Positions 52,649-53,291 of a stretch of 53,291 bases of DNA are shown here, piece after piece. The position numbers and the translations under genes are program-made. Position 1 is the stretch's first letter; each line of letters opens with the position of its first letter. Below the pieces are notes generated by a model. It was not told the origin of the DNA and searched no databases. It saw only the letters and a list, made by a program, of their open reading frames with translations. Source of the stretch: an uncultured Oceanospirillaceae bacterium (GTDB lineage: Bacteria; Pseudomonadota; Gammaproteobacteria; Pseudomonadales; Balneatricaceae); contig CAKZOD010000010.1 in the NCBI GenBank assembly GCA_937136055.1, positions 1 to 53,291 on the forward strand, written 5' to 3'.

Positions 52649-52930
52649 ATGACTTACATCATCCGCCAAGGCGATCCCACCACAACAGGTGGTAGCGTCA
52701 CACAAGGTCATAGTTTATTAGAAACATTTGGTAAACCAACTACCTTAGAAGGTATGATCGCGACTTGCCCAGCCTGCAAAAAAGGCTCTGGGCCTATCCA
52801 AATAACTAGTCGCCGTCACTCTGAAATAGAAGGTAAGCCAGTTGTTATTCATGGGGATATTGTCTTATGTGGATGCCCACCAGGTGCCAATACAGTAGTA
52901 GCGACACAATTTGAAGCAACGACTGATTAA
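52649..52930 (+). CDS. PAAR-domain type VI spike-tip protein
   Basis: Protein of 93 residues, the usual size of a stand-alone PAAR protein that caps the VgrG trimer and sharpens the spike. It begins IIRQGDPTTTGGSVTQGH and ends HGDIVLCGCPPGANTVVA, with TCPAC and CGC cysteines and histidines that can bind the tip zinc. There is no C-terminal toxin extension. ATG 52649 is preceded by AAAGGAAA. It follows a remnant of the effector 3' end at one base distance. It likely works with the VgrG and effector encoded upstream on the same strand. Confidence 0.9.
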   Translation: MTYIIRQGDPTTTGGSVTQGHSLLETFGKPTTLEGMIATCPACKKGSGPIQITSRRHSEIEGKPVVIHGDIVLCGCPPGANTVVATQFEATTD

Positions 52931-53057
52931 GTAGCTAAACTTATCTCTATTTTCGCAGTTTTAAGGTTTTGATAGATGGGCTGGTAATATCCACACAACC
53001 TTTAATCCCACAAAAAGTCACCTCTCATCACAGGGCGCAGCTCCATACCTACAACAC

Positions 53058-53122
53058 GCTAAAAATATGGTGCCCAATATTTTAGCAGCCAATAAAACCA
53101 AGACGACTTTCAAAACTAAGTC
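53058..53122 (+). pseudogene. Fragment of a second vgrG
   Basis: These 65 bases match vgrG 46914-46978 at about 56 positions (86%) and encode HAKNMVPNILAANKTKTTFK, compared with NAKNMVPNILAANKTRTTFK in the intact protein. Weaker similarity extends left to ATCACAGGGCG near 53034, interrupted by a small insertion. The right side degenerates after AAGTCG. It marks another vgrG copy that was lost by deletion. Confidence 0.85.
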
Positions 53123-53241
53123 GTCGGCCCTGCATAACCAATTAACTGCCAATATAACAATAAGATAGGAAGTTTTCTGAGTACCTGTTTTGCAAGGTTT
53201 TGATAATCTACAGACTAGTTTCTTGCAATATAGGGCCGCTC

Positions 53242-53291
53242 ATGAAACCTAAAGCTGATTCTGCCTCTATTCGTAAACATCAACGCCGCCT
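53242..53291 (+). CDS. Possible 5' end of a further gene, cut by the window edge
   Basis: An ATG at 53242 opens a frame MKPKADSASIRKHQRR that runs off the end. It is basic and too short to identify. The upstream ribosome binding site is weak (AGGGCCG). Confidence 0.25.
   Translation, partial: MKPKADSASIRKHQRR

Overview
The window looks like chromosome of a moderately AT-rich, free-living, probably aquatic gammaproteobacterium. The basis is the set of families: a HAD phosphatase followed by an S49 peptidase, a YdiJ-type oxidoreductase, a long-form (~530-residue) isocitrate lyase, a CusCBA-type metal pump, a GlxA-type AraC regulator and an orphan VgrG island. I cannot name a genus. TTG and GTG starts are common, and several have good ribosome binding sites. 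I see no tRNA, rRNA or CRISPR array.

Layout. 0.3-2.1 kb: HAD phosphatase and SppA-like membrane peptidase. 2.5-5 kb: PAS/degenerate-GGDEF protein, then a divergent rhodanese / GlxA-type regulator pair. 5-10.4 kb: zinc-ribbon protein overlapping a LysR regulator, divergent from a ydiJ-like FAD/Fe-S dehydrogenase and a TSUP exporter, with palindromes in the shared promoter region. 10.7-14.5 kb: chemoreceptor, then a gamma-glutamylcyclotransferase-like gene and iadA. 14.6-22 kb: small membrane protein, Cys/Met-rich exported protein and a cusCBA-type copper/silver efflux operon whose adaptor carries a fused CusF domain. 22-23.9 kb: a scar holding a diverged copy of the iadA 3' end and a broken DUF1016 (YhcG-like) gene. 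23.9-26.7 kb: GFA-family protein, udk, pabB. 26.8-32.8 kb: leftward outer-membrane factor / adaptor / RND permease operon. 33.1-38 kb: cinA, a 47-residue membrane peptide, a possible ADP-ribosyltransferase-fold protein, a 265-bp inverted-repeat element and aceA. 38.4-45.2 kb: unknown membrane protein, a four-gene BMP-type nucleoside ABC transporter and an AIG2-like protein. 45.5-53.2 kb: an orphan type VI secretion island.

How the accessory parts fit. The type VI island runs vgrG, DUF4123 adaptor, GHSHG-type lipase-like effector, exported leucine-rich-repeat protein (ATGA overlap, candidate immunity), four-TM protein, PAAR. Short stretches resembling the effector's 3' end lie before the four-TM gene and before the PAAR gene, and a vgrG fragment lies after PAAR. 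The locus therefore looks like a remodelled effector/immunity array. The copper pump sits between intact iadA and a 94-95% identical copy of its last 458 bp that ends at the same stop codon, which suggests insertion of an ~8.5 kb block at the iadA 3' end.

All homology statements come from reading motifs by eye. No database search was run.
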